Positions 1 through 11,058 of a stretch of DNA of 25,650 nucleotides are shown one piece after another (within the stretch, counting starts at the first letter, position 1; each line of letters begins with the position of its first letter). Made by a program: the position numbers and the translations under genes. Source of the DNA: Paramacrobiotus richtersi (taxonomy: Eukaryota > Tardigrada > Eutardigrada > Parachela > Macrobiotidae). The DNA lies in the NCBI GenBank assembly GCA_034698045.1, contig JAQGAU010000616.1, positions 1 to 25,650 on the forward strand. The letters are read 5' to 3'. Under the pieces are notes generated by a model. That model searched no databases. It saw only the letters and a list, made by a program, of their open reading frames with translations, and was not told the DNA's origin.

Positions 1-90
1 AATGAATAATAAATAAATATAAATAGATCTACAGTTAATACACTTCGTGCCGAGAATAGACAAAATTATTAAATAAACGAAAACAAATTA

Positions 91-101
91 TTTATTTTAT
101 T
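91..101 (-). promoter_or_regulatory. Candidate polyadenylation signals for the PI synthase gene
   Basis: Two overlapping TTTATT hexamers (91-96 and 96-101) read AATAAA on the minus strand, about 60-70 bases past the predicted stop at 162. The spacing is normal, but the surroundings are AT-rich, so chance occurrence is possible. Confidence 0.4.
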
Positions 102-161
102 GTAATTATTCTAGTAAATTCTTACGTACGTACTGGTCCATGCAGTAATGCAATCGCGAAA

Positions 162-1500
162 TTACGGCCATACCTCGATGAAAAAACACCACACCCGTCC
201 CAGAATCAACATCCACAACACACAATACTCGGTAATCTTCCACAAATGTTCCCCGATCCCAATCACCGGAATTCTTCCTCCTTTCGCGGGTGGGGATGCG
301 AACAAGCGCCCCACGAGACGATGCCGTCGAATAAACAGCCACACCGGAAGTACATGTAATCCGGCAATGGTGAACACACCCAAACGACTCCTGAAACCTG
401 AATGGACAGAAAAAACACCATACAACCGAAGAAGGACAAAAAAACAGTGCAATTAATGTAGAACATGTGTAGGGCATCGAAATACCGTTCTGCATGGTGC
501 TGGCAACCGGAGCCGGAAGGGAGACGGTCTCGTCGGGATGGGATGATTTCCAAGTGGCGCCGAGTTGGTGGGTGCAGACGAAGACCAACCATTCCATGCA
601 GCCGATCAGCCAGCCGTACTAGAAACACGGTACGAAGAATATTACGGGGAGTATGAAGGGAAACCTGTGATTATGTGAGACTAACCTTCCATACTCGATT
701 CCAGATTAACTGACGCCCAATTAAATCCACAACGACATCCAACTATATACGCAAAAATGCAGAATGTACAACTGTTCGCACTACATTTTTCTGATATTTT
801 TAATTATTATTTTTTTAATATTATTATTTATCAGCATTTATAATTAATTTTAGTGTAGTCAATGTACAGCAGATTAATATAAAATAAAATTAATTATAAA
901 TGCTAACAAATAATAATATTAACAAATAATAATAAATAATATTATATTGAATAAATACTAACCCATGCACCGAATGCCGATGTCTGCTTGAAGCGTCTCG
1001 CAGCCCAGCCATCCACACCTACAAAATAAGTTTAAATTAAAACCTTGAATAACAAACATAGCATTAATAGATTTCATAACTGCACTTATTGCATTGTTTA
1101 CGACATTTCGTTTTTACCGTAACCGAAGCACAGAAATGATCCAATAACCCCTTTTTCGGGAAAAGGCATTTATAAATTTCTTATTAAAAATGCAATGGCT
1201 GCAAAAGAACAGAAACGAAATTATGTTTTTAATGAATTTATTATTTATATACAAATGTTCGTAGCATTTTAAAATATAAAATTATTTTAAATAGATTAAT
1301 TACAGCAAACTTTCCCGAAGTTTAAGAAAAAAATGTACTTTACCATCAAGAATTACAGATGCAGAATACAGAATGATGAACGTCCATGGCGAAGCGCTAA
1401 AAAGCCAGGCCAGTACCAGCAAAAGAACGCGAATGTAGCCGATCACATTGGGAGCGTAGAACAGAATCTCTCGTTTAGATTTGGGCCCTCCGTGATCCAT
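162..1500 (-). CDS. CDIPT: CDP-diacylglycerol--inositol 3-phosphatidyltransferase-like (phosphatidylinositol synthase), 5 exons
   Basis: Predicted ER membrane enzyme that condenses CDP-diacylglycerol with myo-inositol to give phosphatidylinositol. Exons on the minus strand, in reading order: 1500-1344, 1018-963, 742-686, 618-486 and 397-162. All junctions are GT-AG and in phase, giving 212 residues, against 213 in human CDIPT as I recall it. The N-terminus has the family-like stretch FYAPNVIGYIRV (residues 14-25). The CDP-alcohol phosphotransferase signature D-G-x2-A-R-x8-G-x3-D-x3-D is complete across three exons: D55-G56, A59-R60, G69, D73 and D77, with an extra Asp at 52. Several hydrophobic segments follow. 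The segment after the active site (exon 4) is divergent and lacks the SHW-type motif of animal PI synthases. The 3' end could instead splice from GAG (before 173) to about 132 and end in YVRKNLLE, but the unspliced end fits family length better. The enzyme family is confident; PI specificity is likely. Confidence 0.8.
815..922. repeat. Long AT-rich inverted repeat (hairpin) inside intron 2 of the PI synthase gene
   Basis: The arms at 815-852 and 885-922 are reverse complements over 38 bases with two mismatches, around a 32-base spacer. Each arm carries a GCATTTATAATTAATTTTA core. The element sits inside the intron at 743-962. It resembles a fold-back or MITE-like element, but no clear target-site duplication was identified, and low complexity explains part of the match. 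Confidence 0.7.
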
Positions 1501-2309
1501 TGTTCAAAGCGTTCTTCCAGCAGTTAATAAATTTCAAGTAGTGCCATGATGCAGCAATTTGTTACTGTAAGTCTGTAAACCCACATGTCATTACCATTCT
1601 GTATTTAGCAACATCTCCAACAGGATGACGAGATCGAATCAATAATCTGAAAACAGCACACTGCGTGCACTTGGAGTCTGATTACGTACGTATCACGAGT
1701 GTTTTATCCGCGACCAATCCTTCGGTTACAGTTTTCAGAACAATTGTGAACAAATTTACAGCCCAGAATCCAGAATTCGGAAAGTGGAATCAATTTATGT
1801 GCGGGCTAGCAGAACGAATGGAAGAAAAAACAACGTCCCGTTAAGAAATCAAATTGCAGCTGCAAAATTTAATTTTGCAGCTGCAAGTTGATTTACCACC
1901 ACCGGAAGCAAAACGTCGCTTACGTAGCCGCGCCCCGACAAAAGCGAACGTACCAGACCGTGTCGCGAAGGCGTGCCCCTAGGATGTGGCTGCCATCCGT
2001 CACGATCAGTGTGCTTTTCTACAAGTCAGATTTCCAGCTGCCTAAAAATTTTTAAATTCTTTATTCCAAGAAAAAGATCCGAAAAGCTAAATTATTTATC
2101 ATTTTATCTATAAGTCAAACGTTAATAATCAAGCACGGCATGTTTGACTGTCTGGAGCTGTTCGGTTTGAGTTAAAAGAAGTCGTGCTTTTAAAATCGCG
2201 TTCTAACTGAAACCCAAGTGACTGAAAAGTTCGTAAACTGTTGATTTTACTGGATACGCGATTGTAGCACGGATCCGACTGTCAGCTCCTAACGGGAAAA
2301 GTCAGCGAT
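1501..2309. other. Divergent intergenic spacer between the PI synthase gene and MITD1
   Basis: This 809-base spacer separates two start codons that point away from each other, so it should hold both promoters and 5' UTRs. No convincing ORF and no clear TATA box was seen. It contains the near-perfect palindrome annotated separately at 1846-1894. Confidence 0.6.
1846..1894. repeat. 49-base near-perfect palindrome with two CAGCTG E-boxes
   Basis: Positions 1846-1869 and 1871-1894 are reverse complements over 24 bases with one mismatch (1853/1887) and a single central base. The inner 16 bases of each arm match perfectly. Each arm contains GCAGCTGC, which includes the bHLH-type E-box CAGCTG. It lies between two divergent genes, so a shared regulatory site is possible; it could also be a small palindromic element. 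Confidence 0.8.
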
Positions 2310-4513
2310 ATGAGTGGCCTAGGGATTTCCTCCAGTGTCATCGACCCGTCGGCCGCCACTCTCCTGAAACTGGCGATGGAAGCTGAACAAGCCGAGCGTT
2401 ATCTGACGGCCCGCGATCTCTACAATGAAGGGATTGAGCGACTGTTGCGCAGCGTACGGAGTACGTGGAATTCCCGCATAATCGTATGATTATCGAAAAT
2501 TGATCACTTCAACCGTTAGAAATGAGATTTGTGGTGTTTTTACAGATATATCCGATCCTAAACTGCGGACCGCGCTGATGGATCGGGTGCGGCAGTATGT
2601 GGAGCGCGCCGAGGCCGTGCAGAAGATCATTGAGGCGGAGAAGAAGAAACCCCAGGGATACCATGAGCAGGTGATTATCCAGGAGAATGCCACGGGCTAT
2701 GGGCTGGAGAAGGTGTTTGGGGCGTATTTGGGGGAGCAGTTGACCGAGGTGGAGATTGACGATGCGTATATTCGCTACAATCACCAGGTGGGTGTTTTTT
2801 TCGCTGTACAACTACAAACCCAGCACTGAACATTCAACTGTCACTTTTTGGTGTATTCTTTATGTTTGTGTTGTACTGTTCATCAAGCGCATTAATAATT
2901 CATATCTAGTTAGGGAATGTGTTTTGATTGGTAAACGTTTGAGAAAAAGCATTCTTGTTATTTTTCCCTCCAAAATTAATCCTGATTTGGTGAATAAAGG
3001 AATTAATATTTTGGTAGCATTGTTGATATACTAGTAGCCACTGACTGATAAAATTCACCAATTTAGTTTATAATTGTTTAATAATATAATAAAATTATAT
3101 ATAAAAAATAAAAATTATCTTAATTTAGTAATTTGATAATTGTTTAATTAATTGAATAATTAGTGGTTTAACAAGTTTTTTTACCGTACTGGCTGATTAC
3201 GTAGACGGCTGTACGGAATAAATTAATTTATGCAAATTACTGCCTTAACTAGTTAGAGAGTAAATTTTTGTTATTTATTTCAATCTCTATGTTTGATATC
3301 GGTTGTTAGCAACTTGCTCACAATTTTCGTCTTTCAGATCCAGCTGTTTCTGAAGTTCTGCGCTGTCCTGATAAAAAATTCCCCCAATCTGAAGCGTATC
3401 CGGTTAAAAACCAGCGGCGATCCGGTATGTTCTTACCAGCCGTGGATGGGTGTCTGTTTTAACCGTGTGGCATTTTTTCTGCAGGATCCGGCCAAACGCA
3501 GCATCCAGGTCAAACGGCTGGATGAGGTTCGCATTGGACTGCTGCACCGCGGCATTGTGCTGTTCATTGAGTATTCCGAGACGCTGCATGACCGGGAAAT
3601 CAGGTTAGTGGTTGCCGTTGAGTAGAACGTTTCTGTGGATTAACATACAAAATATGGAAGTGTTCGTGTAGACAGCAGACTTTATGAAAAATTCTTGTTT
3701 TTAATAAAGTGACTTTTTGCGCACTATACAAGTTGTTGAAATGTGAATGTTTTGGATTGTACAGCTTGACGACAAGCATCGTATTTAACACGCAGTCTAT
3801 CGCTGGTTGATTTACCGTATTTTTCCTTTGTTCAGCTTTCGTTGTTTTTGGGAAATTTGGATTTTTTTCGTCAACGAATTTATGTTTACATTGTTAATCC
3901 TGCTAATAATATACAAAACGAGTCTAAATTAATAATGTCTATTACTGCATAAATTTACATAATATTAGAATTTGTAGTATTATTCATAATTAGAATTTAT
4001 ATTGGAATTTGCTACTTTTATTACTAAATTATTAATCAGCTGTAAATGCTGTTACTATTGTTACTGTAGTATTGTATCAGGATAGAAATTCATGGCTGAG
4101 CACTGCTCGGTAGTGAGCGCAAGGGTGGGTTTCCCTGTAATTAGTTGATACTTTTTTTATCTTCGTTATAATTGAATTTTTGATCCGTTTGGAACCTGTT
4201 AATGAGTTTTGACACGTTGTCAGATGCGAAACCAAACATTTTACTGGCTCGATATGTTTGCGATGGCTGGCTTATGATTGGGTTTATGGCGGACGTACTT
4301 AATGTTCATTATTGTCCTTACAGACTGAACAACGGTTGGATCATCAAGATCGGCCGTGGACTGGACTACTTCAAGCGAGCCGATCCCAACACAATTGAAT
4401 TCTTTGAGCTGGACTTTCGGCCGTGCATGGCCACCACGATCGACATCATCTACACACCCACCTCCGGCCCCACACCGTCCACTTCCGGTCTGCAGTCAAA
4501 ACCGCGGAAATGA
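2310..4513 (+). CDS. MITD1: MIT domain-containing protein 1, 5 exons
   Basis: ESCRT-III-associated protein; in animals MITD1 binds CHMP tails through its MIT domain and helps stabilise the midbody during abscission. Exons: 2310-2460, 2546-2787, 3338-3424, 3485-3603 and 4324-4513. All are in phase and encode 262 residues (human about 249). The N-terminal helical MIT domain (roughly residues 10-90) includes LKLAMEAEQAERY and AEAVQKIIEAEKKK. The C-terminal phospholipase D-like domain shows family stretches such as IQENATGYGLEKVFGAYLGE, YIRYNHQIQLFLKFC, LHDREIR and NNGWIIKIGRGLDYFK, and ends with a FRPC..TTIDI motif. The HKD catalytic residues of true phospholipases are not evident, as is normal for MITD1. 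The start is the first ATG in frame. Introns 2 (550 bases) and 4 (720 bases) are AT-rich with nothing recognisable inside. Confidence 0.93.
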
Positions 4514-5268
4514 TTGCAGAGTTTGCTCGAGAGTTTTTCATTTGTTTCTGGACGTAAGTTGAGCGTTTTTCAATACGGATGTGGTAGATCTCAGGGTGGC
4601 CGTTGCGTTTGCGTTTGTTCCGACTATTGATGCCTTTTTAGTACATGTGATTTTTAGTACAGTTTAACACATTTTAATTTGTAGAAACCGTTGTCAGCAG
4701 GAAAATAAAGGGTTAAAGAGAAACGTTCCGTTATCTTATTTACATCACAGTCATCAATGAGATTATACATTTTTTAACGTGGTTTCAGTTATAAATTTGT
4801 TATACCGTATATTCACGTGAATTTATTAATGTTAATAAAAAAGTTTAATTTTATTAAAACAAAATTATTCATTTCATAGTTGTGCGTTCGAATTTTTGTT
4901 CACGGCCGAGGTGTGTTGTTACCATAGAGATTTTTTAGGATGAACGTCGATAACCGAAGATACGTTTTCTCATCATTACAGGTGCCTGTATTGTTTACTT
5001 TTCTTTCGCAGCGAATTTTTGTTGTTCATGGTCCGTTGTCTGTCTTTATCATGATGCCAGTTCTGATTAATTCAGACAATAACCGTTTGCGAAATAACCG
5101 ATCCCTAATTTTAAACAAATAGTTAGATGGATTAACTGACTATGAAGTACCTCCATTTCATGCCCGAAACAACTGCCATTGGAACTCGATGTTTATGGCG
5201 ATTGCGTCCCTAGTTGGGATATCGGAGATTCTGCAATGTTGGTTAACGTGGCTGAAATTTAAGCAAAA
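4514..5268. other. MITD1 3' UTR and upstream region of the Slo channel gene
   Basis: Apart from the AATAAA at 4704 I see no gene, RNA gene or notable repeat here. Short open frames (for example 4940-5122) show no recognisable protein. The region presumably holds the MITD1 3' end and the Slo promoter and 5' UTR. Confidence 0.5.
4704..4709 (+). promoter_or_regulatory. Polyadenylation signal AATAAA downstream of MITD1
   Basis: A canonical AATAAA lies about 190 bases after the MITD1 stop codon and before the next gene on the same strand. Confidence 0.5.
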
Positions 5269-8200
5269 ATGAACAACACTTCATCAGATTACCCTGATAA
5301 ACCGGGTTGTAACTGTTCCTTATGCTTCGCCCCCGAAACACGTTCCGGGGTGCAGCTGGGGAATATCAGTGATTATCTCCATCAGGATTTCGTTAATTAT
5401 TTCTCCAGAAGCAAGTACGTATCTCCGAATTTTAATAAAAAAATTTTTAATTTTTTCGGTTTTAATTAACCATTATCAAATTAAACTAGTCTTCCTAGAT
5501 CATTACACGATATAACTAGCTTATGTCGAAATATCTTTCACAGGGATTATTATCAATCATGCGAAAAACTCGGCAAACCGCGAATGTGGTGGATCTTTTT
5601 GGCCAGCAGTCTATTAAGTTGGTTGTTGTTGTATTCGGTTCTGGGTCTGTGGAAGCTCTTCAAATGGTGCCTGTCGCGGAGTTCCAAGCAGGTGATGAAA
5701 CGCCGTGCGTTTACCATCATCGAAGTGGACCCCTCGTCGTTCCTGGATGACCCGGCCAGTGCGTATGATGTGATGCTGACGTCGCGCAAGTGGAGCTTTC
5801 AGTGGTCGCATGTGCTGGAAAGGGAGGCCAATCGGATTGTCAATTGTCAGACCCTGACCGGGCGATGTGTGGTGAGTTTTTGTCGGTGGTTTAGAAAGTA
5901 CTTCCGGATACTGCCGCTAGGCCCGTGCAATCGATGTTCTTGCTCTGAATAGTTCTAAAGAAACGCAACGTGTCAGTACTGATCTACTTAGTTTTCAAAG
6001 GTTTTGTTGAACTGCTGACTTCGTCAATAGGCGTAATTACTGTCTAATTACCTAACTTGTAAGTATAATTCAAGTTAACCAGTTTATGCTCAAAAGCGTC
6101 CATTACACTACGCACATAACATTGATATGAAAGTGGCAGGCACAGTCTGTTGACTGATTAATTAATTGAATACTTACCAACTCTTATTACGTCCTTTCCA
6201 GAAATCTTTTGTTAATGGTGGATTTTCGATAGATTGTTTACATGTTGTTTTACGAGGACATAAAAGCGCAAAAAAGCGATAATTTAAAAGTAAAAAAGAT
6301 GGAAATAAGCTTTTGTACTGCTGTTTTGGTCATCGAAGATGTATCGTTTAATTGTGCGTTAAAAACTGGGTTTATCTTACTGCATATTAATAAAGAAATC
6401 ACGAAAAGAACAAATGTGTTTTATATCGTAGGCTGTTGTTGGATTCTGTGTCGCAATGGCTTCTTTTGGGATATACTGCCAAGACGTTGCCGAGTACGCA
6501 AATAACTGAAAAAACATCGTTTTTAACACTGTTGACTTTCGACATCATTTTTTAGTACGGTACCGGATTTAGAAGTATGCCGATCGTGGAGTGACACCGC
6601 CGAGTGGCAAGTGGATTTCGTGTGCAATTTATTTTTCCTGGTGTATTTTGTACTGCGAGTACGTTTCCATTGAATTATCATGTTGCAACCTTAAATAATT
6701 ACATTTTATTCGCTTTGCTGCAGTTTTGCGCCTCCAGTCGGAGGTTCTTTTTCCTGGCCGAAGCTTACTCTGTGGTGGACTATTTCACTATCCCGCCGTC
6801 CATCGTGTCCATTATCCTTGACAGAAACTGGTCAGGTAAAGTAATACCATGAAAATGCAGGAAAATAAATGATAATTTGTGCAACTGACAGGTTTCAGAT
6901 TCTTGCGCGTCCTGCACATTCTATCCATCCCGGATGTCATGCAGTACGTCGGTATACTGAAAACCCGGACCCAGGTCACTTTGACCTTTCTTATCTGTCG
7001 ATTGGCGTGCATCATTCTGGTCGGAAGTGGCGTTTTTCATCTGGTAAGTCTTCCACTCTCCTAACTCGAAACAGTATCAAATCGGGTTCTTTTTAGGTGG
7101 AGAATTTCTTCGAAGTGATATCAAACGGTCATTCATACTGGAAATTCTTATATTTTTCCGTTGTGACCATCTCCACTGTCGGGTATGGTGATATTGCCCC
7201 GGTGACCTCACTGGGACGTGCTGTGGATTGTTTATACATTCTTGGAACAATCGTGAGCTAAAAGTTACCACAAATTCTAAGTTCACGTTTTTGATATGTT
7301 CTGTTCCGTTTCAGGCGCTTTTCGCCTCGTCCCTTCCGGAAGTTGGGAACATGCTACGTTCCAGACTGAAATACGGCGGAGTCTTTAAGCCAGAAGCAGG
7401 ATTAGAGTACGAAACGAATGACCCATCAAAAACTGATAAGACTGACCATGGGTTTTCCAGGCATGTTGTCGTATGCGGCCACATCACCTACAACATCGCC
7501 TACCGTTTCTTGGAGAGCTTCTTCACCAGCGCGTACGAGACCAGCTATCTCTGTGTGGTTTTTATCAGTAAGTAAGTTCCTTCCAATCGATATAGTTTTG
7601 CATTCTGATGCGATAGGACGCTGTTTTAGTCAGGATCCCGATATGGAGATGGAAGCCCTGCTGCGTAACAATTTCGCCCAGGTGGAGTATCTCCAGGGCG
7701 ATGTGCTCAACTCCCAGGATCTGGTGCGCGCCGCCATGCAGTACGCGTTGGCGTGTTTGATAATCGCCGACAAGAAACCGGAGCAGACGGATACGGAGGA
7801 TGCCACCAATGTCCTCCGGGTGATTTCCGTCAAGAACTTCCACCCGACGACGCGGATTATCGTACAGGTGTATCACAAGCGGAACCATGTACGTTCTCCA
7901 AGTAAGCGCGCAGTGGTTGCTTTTCAGTTGATCGTGGAAGAAATGACTCTTTTCCAGATTCATCTGACCAATTTGTCCAGTTGGAACTCCCTGCGGGGCG
8001 ATACAATTGTCAGTCTGTTTGAAATCAAGATGGGACTGTTGGCAAAGAGCTGCATTGCTCCGGGGTTTTCCTCCATGGTGTCGAATTTGATGCGGGCTCA
8101 CGCGGATGTTGAAGCGTTTCCGTACCACTTTTTCGGACGTCAGGATCGTCAGGTTGTGGAAATATGAACTTTATTATAGGCTTACTGTTTTTACGAATGT

Positions 8201-10898
8201 CGCTCTATTGTAGGAACTAGATTCGATCGTTTTATACCATCATGCCGGAAGAAATCAACTGCTGTTGCAGAAACTCAGCGATTATTATACGGATATGTCT
8301 TTCAGCCAAGCTGCTCGGTTGGTGACTGTACAAAACTGTTCGTTTGGCGACACTTTGAAGCTGATGCGGACTTGATTAGGCACTGCTATGCTCACCTCGG
8401 GATATTGCTGATCGGCCTGTTCGAAAAGCCGACGTCCTGGGTGGCCGGTATTGAGTTTGGGGATATTATGATCAACCCGACCGCCATTTCCATTACGACC
8501 AATCATATGGGGATTTTCATCGCATATTCGCAGGAGCAAGTCGACAGGTAACTCGAAATCGGTACCGATGGTTTAATATTTTAGCAATATAAAATTCAAC
8601 CATAATCAGAACACTAGAGGAAAAAACGAATATAAATATAACTGAAAATTGATTAGAAATATTGGGACTTCTACACATTTGGGTGTGTTCTTTTGTTATT
8701 ATCATCTCCCTATACTTGATGCTGTTGTACTGTAGAGCATGGTATTTCTGCGTCAAATGTCATTGGAACAAGCGAAATCCCAGCGATATTACCTTATGCG
8801 CGTGCAGTGTGGGTAAGCGGCATCGTGAATAAAGCATGATCAATACGGTCGAATGTGCTGTCTATCAGTAACCTTTTTCTCGTTGTACAAGTGTTGCATG
8901 GTTTTACTAGAGGATCGTAATTGTAATTGCAGGAAAACAGAACCCATTCATGCTCCAGGAGCGTAATCCCATCCGGCGATTCTGGCTGCAATGCCGACGC
9001 TTTGAACCCGGTGGTGATGGGAAAACCAGAGTGGGAGTGAACGCCGCCACACGAACAGTATGGCAGGGAGCCGGGATGCAGATCGAAGAACAGCGGTGTG
9101 TTTATCATCTCGTTCCACCTATTTGGTCATCTGTATGTAATTTTTCTCTTGGTAGGGAAACCCTTGTGGAGGATCTAGTCATCCCCATTCCCGATAGAAC
9201 ACCACGCGATAACGCTAGCTTCGCATCGATTCCTTCTCTTGGCAAGTCTAAGGGATCAGTGCAGGATATGAATGGACCGACCGATTTAAGTGCCATCAGG
9301 AAACATCACTGGGTGCCGGCACGCAGCTTCCAGGAAGCTAAAGCCACAGCTGTAGGTCATCTGAAATTTTGCACAGAGTTTGAGTGATACGAGGTGTTTG
9401 AAGGATCCAAAGTCCAGATTGGCAATTCAAAGCGGCTATGACGGCCATATCGTAATCTGTGTTTTCGCCAAACCAAATGCATCCCCGTTGGACCTGTCGG
9501 AACTCGTGATGCCCCTGCGTTCTGGGGATATTCCGCTCGAGCAGCTAAAGGAGATCATCTTGCTTGGGAATACAGTCTATCTGGAGAAAGAGTGGAGCAC
9601 ACTTGGGAATTTTCCAAAAATAACCGTCGTGCGGGTATGTGTTCTTCTTTTATCGGAAGGTATACACTATACCACATTCGTTACTTTCTGAGCCGTTATG
9701 GATAACGCAGGGTAATCCATTGGAGCGGGCCGATTTGGAAATGGTGTCCATAAACCAATGTGACACATGTGTGGTGATTCAGTCCAAGAGCGGACATTCA
9801 AAGGACGAGATTCTGGATGATAGAGACGCGATTTTAGCAACCTTGAACATCAAAGCCATGAAGTCTGAAGAAGAGCAGAAGAAACTAGCAGAAAAACGCA
9901 GCGCGCTTAGCACACAACAGAGCCACGATCTGGGTGCCGAGACGAAGAGACGACAGAAACTCATCACAAATATCGGTACGGATCGCTCTGAAATGGTGCA
10001 TTTCCAGTGTGGCAGTTTGTGTGTGTTTGTTGCATGACCTTAGTGGCGAAATTATTTTTCAGAACATGACGAAAATATCAATTTTCTGGAACGTGACCGT
10101 ACAAGTGCACGGCGCGATACCCCGCTGTACCTGTCAAATTCTTTCGTATCCGGTGCAGTTTTCTTGGAGAGTGTGCTGGATGCTCTTGTCGTTACGGTAT
10201 TGGTTGTTGCTTCCTCCAGTTATTTAATTAAATAGTTATTATTCAGTTAATAATATCGTAATTCACATGAAAGCTACTTAAAGAAATAACGACAAATGTT
10301 GATAGCTTTTCTTCCAGAGTTACTTCCAACCATTGGCGTGTTCACTGATCCGCAGTATGGTCCATGGTCGTGCTCAGATGGGAATCATGAGTGAGAGCAC
10401 TGCCAGTGGCACCAACATCAGCTACATCCCGTGCCCGACTGTCCAGCAGGGACTGCTCAAAGTGATCGGCATGTCGGACCCGATGTTTTCGAGATATATC
10501 GTACGTCTTGTTCCGTCTGTTTTCGTAGAAGAGAAACTTTTTAAAATGTGGACTTTGTTTTGTAGAACGGGCCCTATAGGAACGTGGTCTTAGAAGCCTT
10601 CTCCAATGGGATGGTGTGCATTGGTGTCGCACGCCTGGATCGGAAGGTCGGGCTGGAGAGCAGTGTCAGCATGACGTATCCGTTGACGAACCCAGTGCCG
10701 GACCTGATTATGCGTGAATCGGATGATTTGTACTTGTTCGCTTCGTATCTTGCCACTCCCAGTCGACATAACACTTCGGCATCAGCATCCCCACAGCTAC
10801 CAGCGGGATGTCGCCGGACGATACTTATCAGGAAAACGGAGCCGAAACTAAAACCGCTTGTGACGAAACTCTTGTCGGCAAAGAATATGAAAACGTAA
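5269..10898 (+). CDS. Slo-family (BK/Slo1-Slo3 type) potassium channel alpha subunit with degenerate Ca2+ sites, 20 exons
   Basis: Voltage-gated large-conductance-type K+ channel. Exons: 5269-5414, 5544-5871, 6432-6493, 6556-6658, 6724-6835, 6892-7043, 7097-7252, 7315-7571, 7630-7888, 7958-8152, 8214-8317, 8380-8547, 8736-8812, 8933-9095, 9156-9351, 9413-9634, 9711-9975, 10063-10196, 10318-10500 and 10566-10898. All phases agree, giving 1204 residues, a normal Slo1 length. In order: S0 with RMWWIFLASS (62-71); QTLTGR before S1; S2 with D199 and R213; S3 with VVDYFT; S4 GFRFLRVLHIL (251-261); pore filter TVGYGD (328-333); RCK1 from about 403 (HVVVCGHIT); a Cys-rich linker; RCK2 with DGHIVICVFAK. 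Slo1's third S4 arginine is H259 here. The Asp-rich calcium bowl is replaced by an Arg-rich stretch at 997-1009. It resembles Slo1 more than Slo2. The exon 15/16 junction is uncertain. Confidence 0.92.
10063..10128 (+). other. Degenerate calcium-bowl segment of the Slo channel
   Basis: Exon 18 starts EHDENINFLERDRTS and continues ARRDTPLYLSN. It aligns with the Slo1 segment that begins FLDQDDDDD and ends LYL, the RCK2 calcium bowl. The flanking FL and LYL anchors and the downstream SGAVFLESVLDAL are kept. The acidic run itself is reduced to scattered E/D residues mixed with four arginines. High-affinity Ca2+ binding here is therefore unlikely (inference). Confidence 0.8.
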
Positions 10899-11058
10899 AT
10901 GATTTTGTCGCCTTTGAGTGGCGCGCTGGTAGTTGATGTGCGGCCGATTTGCCGTTGTTTGTTGCTGTGGTGAAAGTGTCCTCAGTGTGTGTCTCTGAGT
11001 TTTGCTATGTAAGTTAAGAAATTTGAATGTTGTTCTCTTGTTTGCAAATGTGAAAAAT

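Noticed and set aside
106..660. Plus-strand open frames at 148-456 and 465-656
   Set aside because: They are antisense to exons 4 and 5 of the PI synthase-like gene, which is supported by phase-consistent splicing and total length.
3052..3180. AT-rich tract with repeated ATAATTGTTTAAT in MITD1 intron 2
   Set aside because: Short direct repeats in low-complexity AT sequence; not clearly a defined element.
4880..4895. GCGTTCGAATT, resembling a tRNA B box
   Set aside because: No A box, cloverleaf or T-run terminator at suitable distance.
7565..8128. 187-codon open frame on the minus strand
   Set aside because: It lies antisense to well-supported Slo RCK1 exons and has no recognisable protein; it is a shadow of the coding strand.
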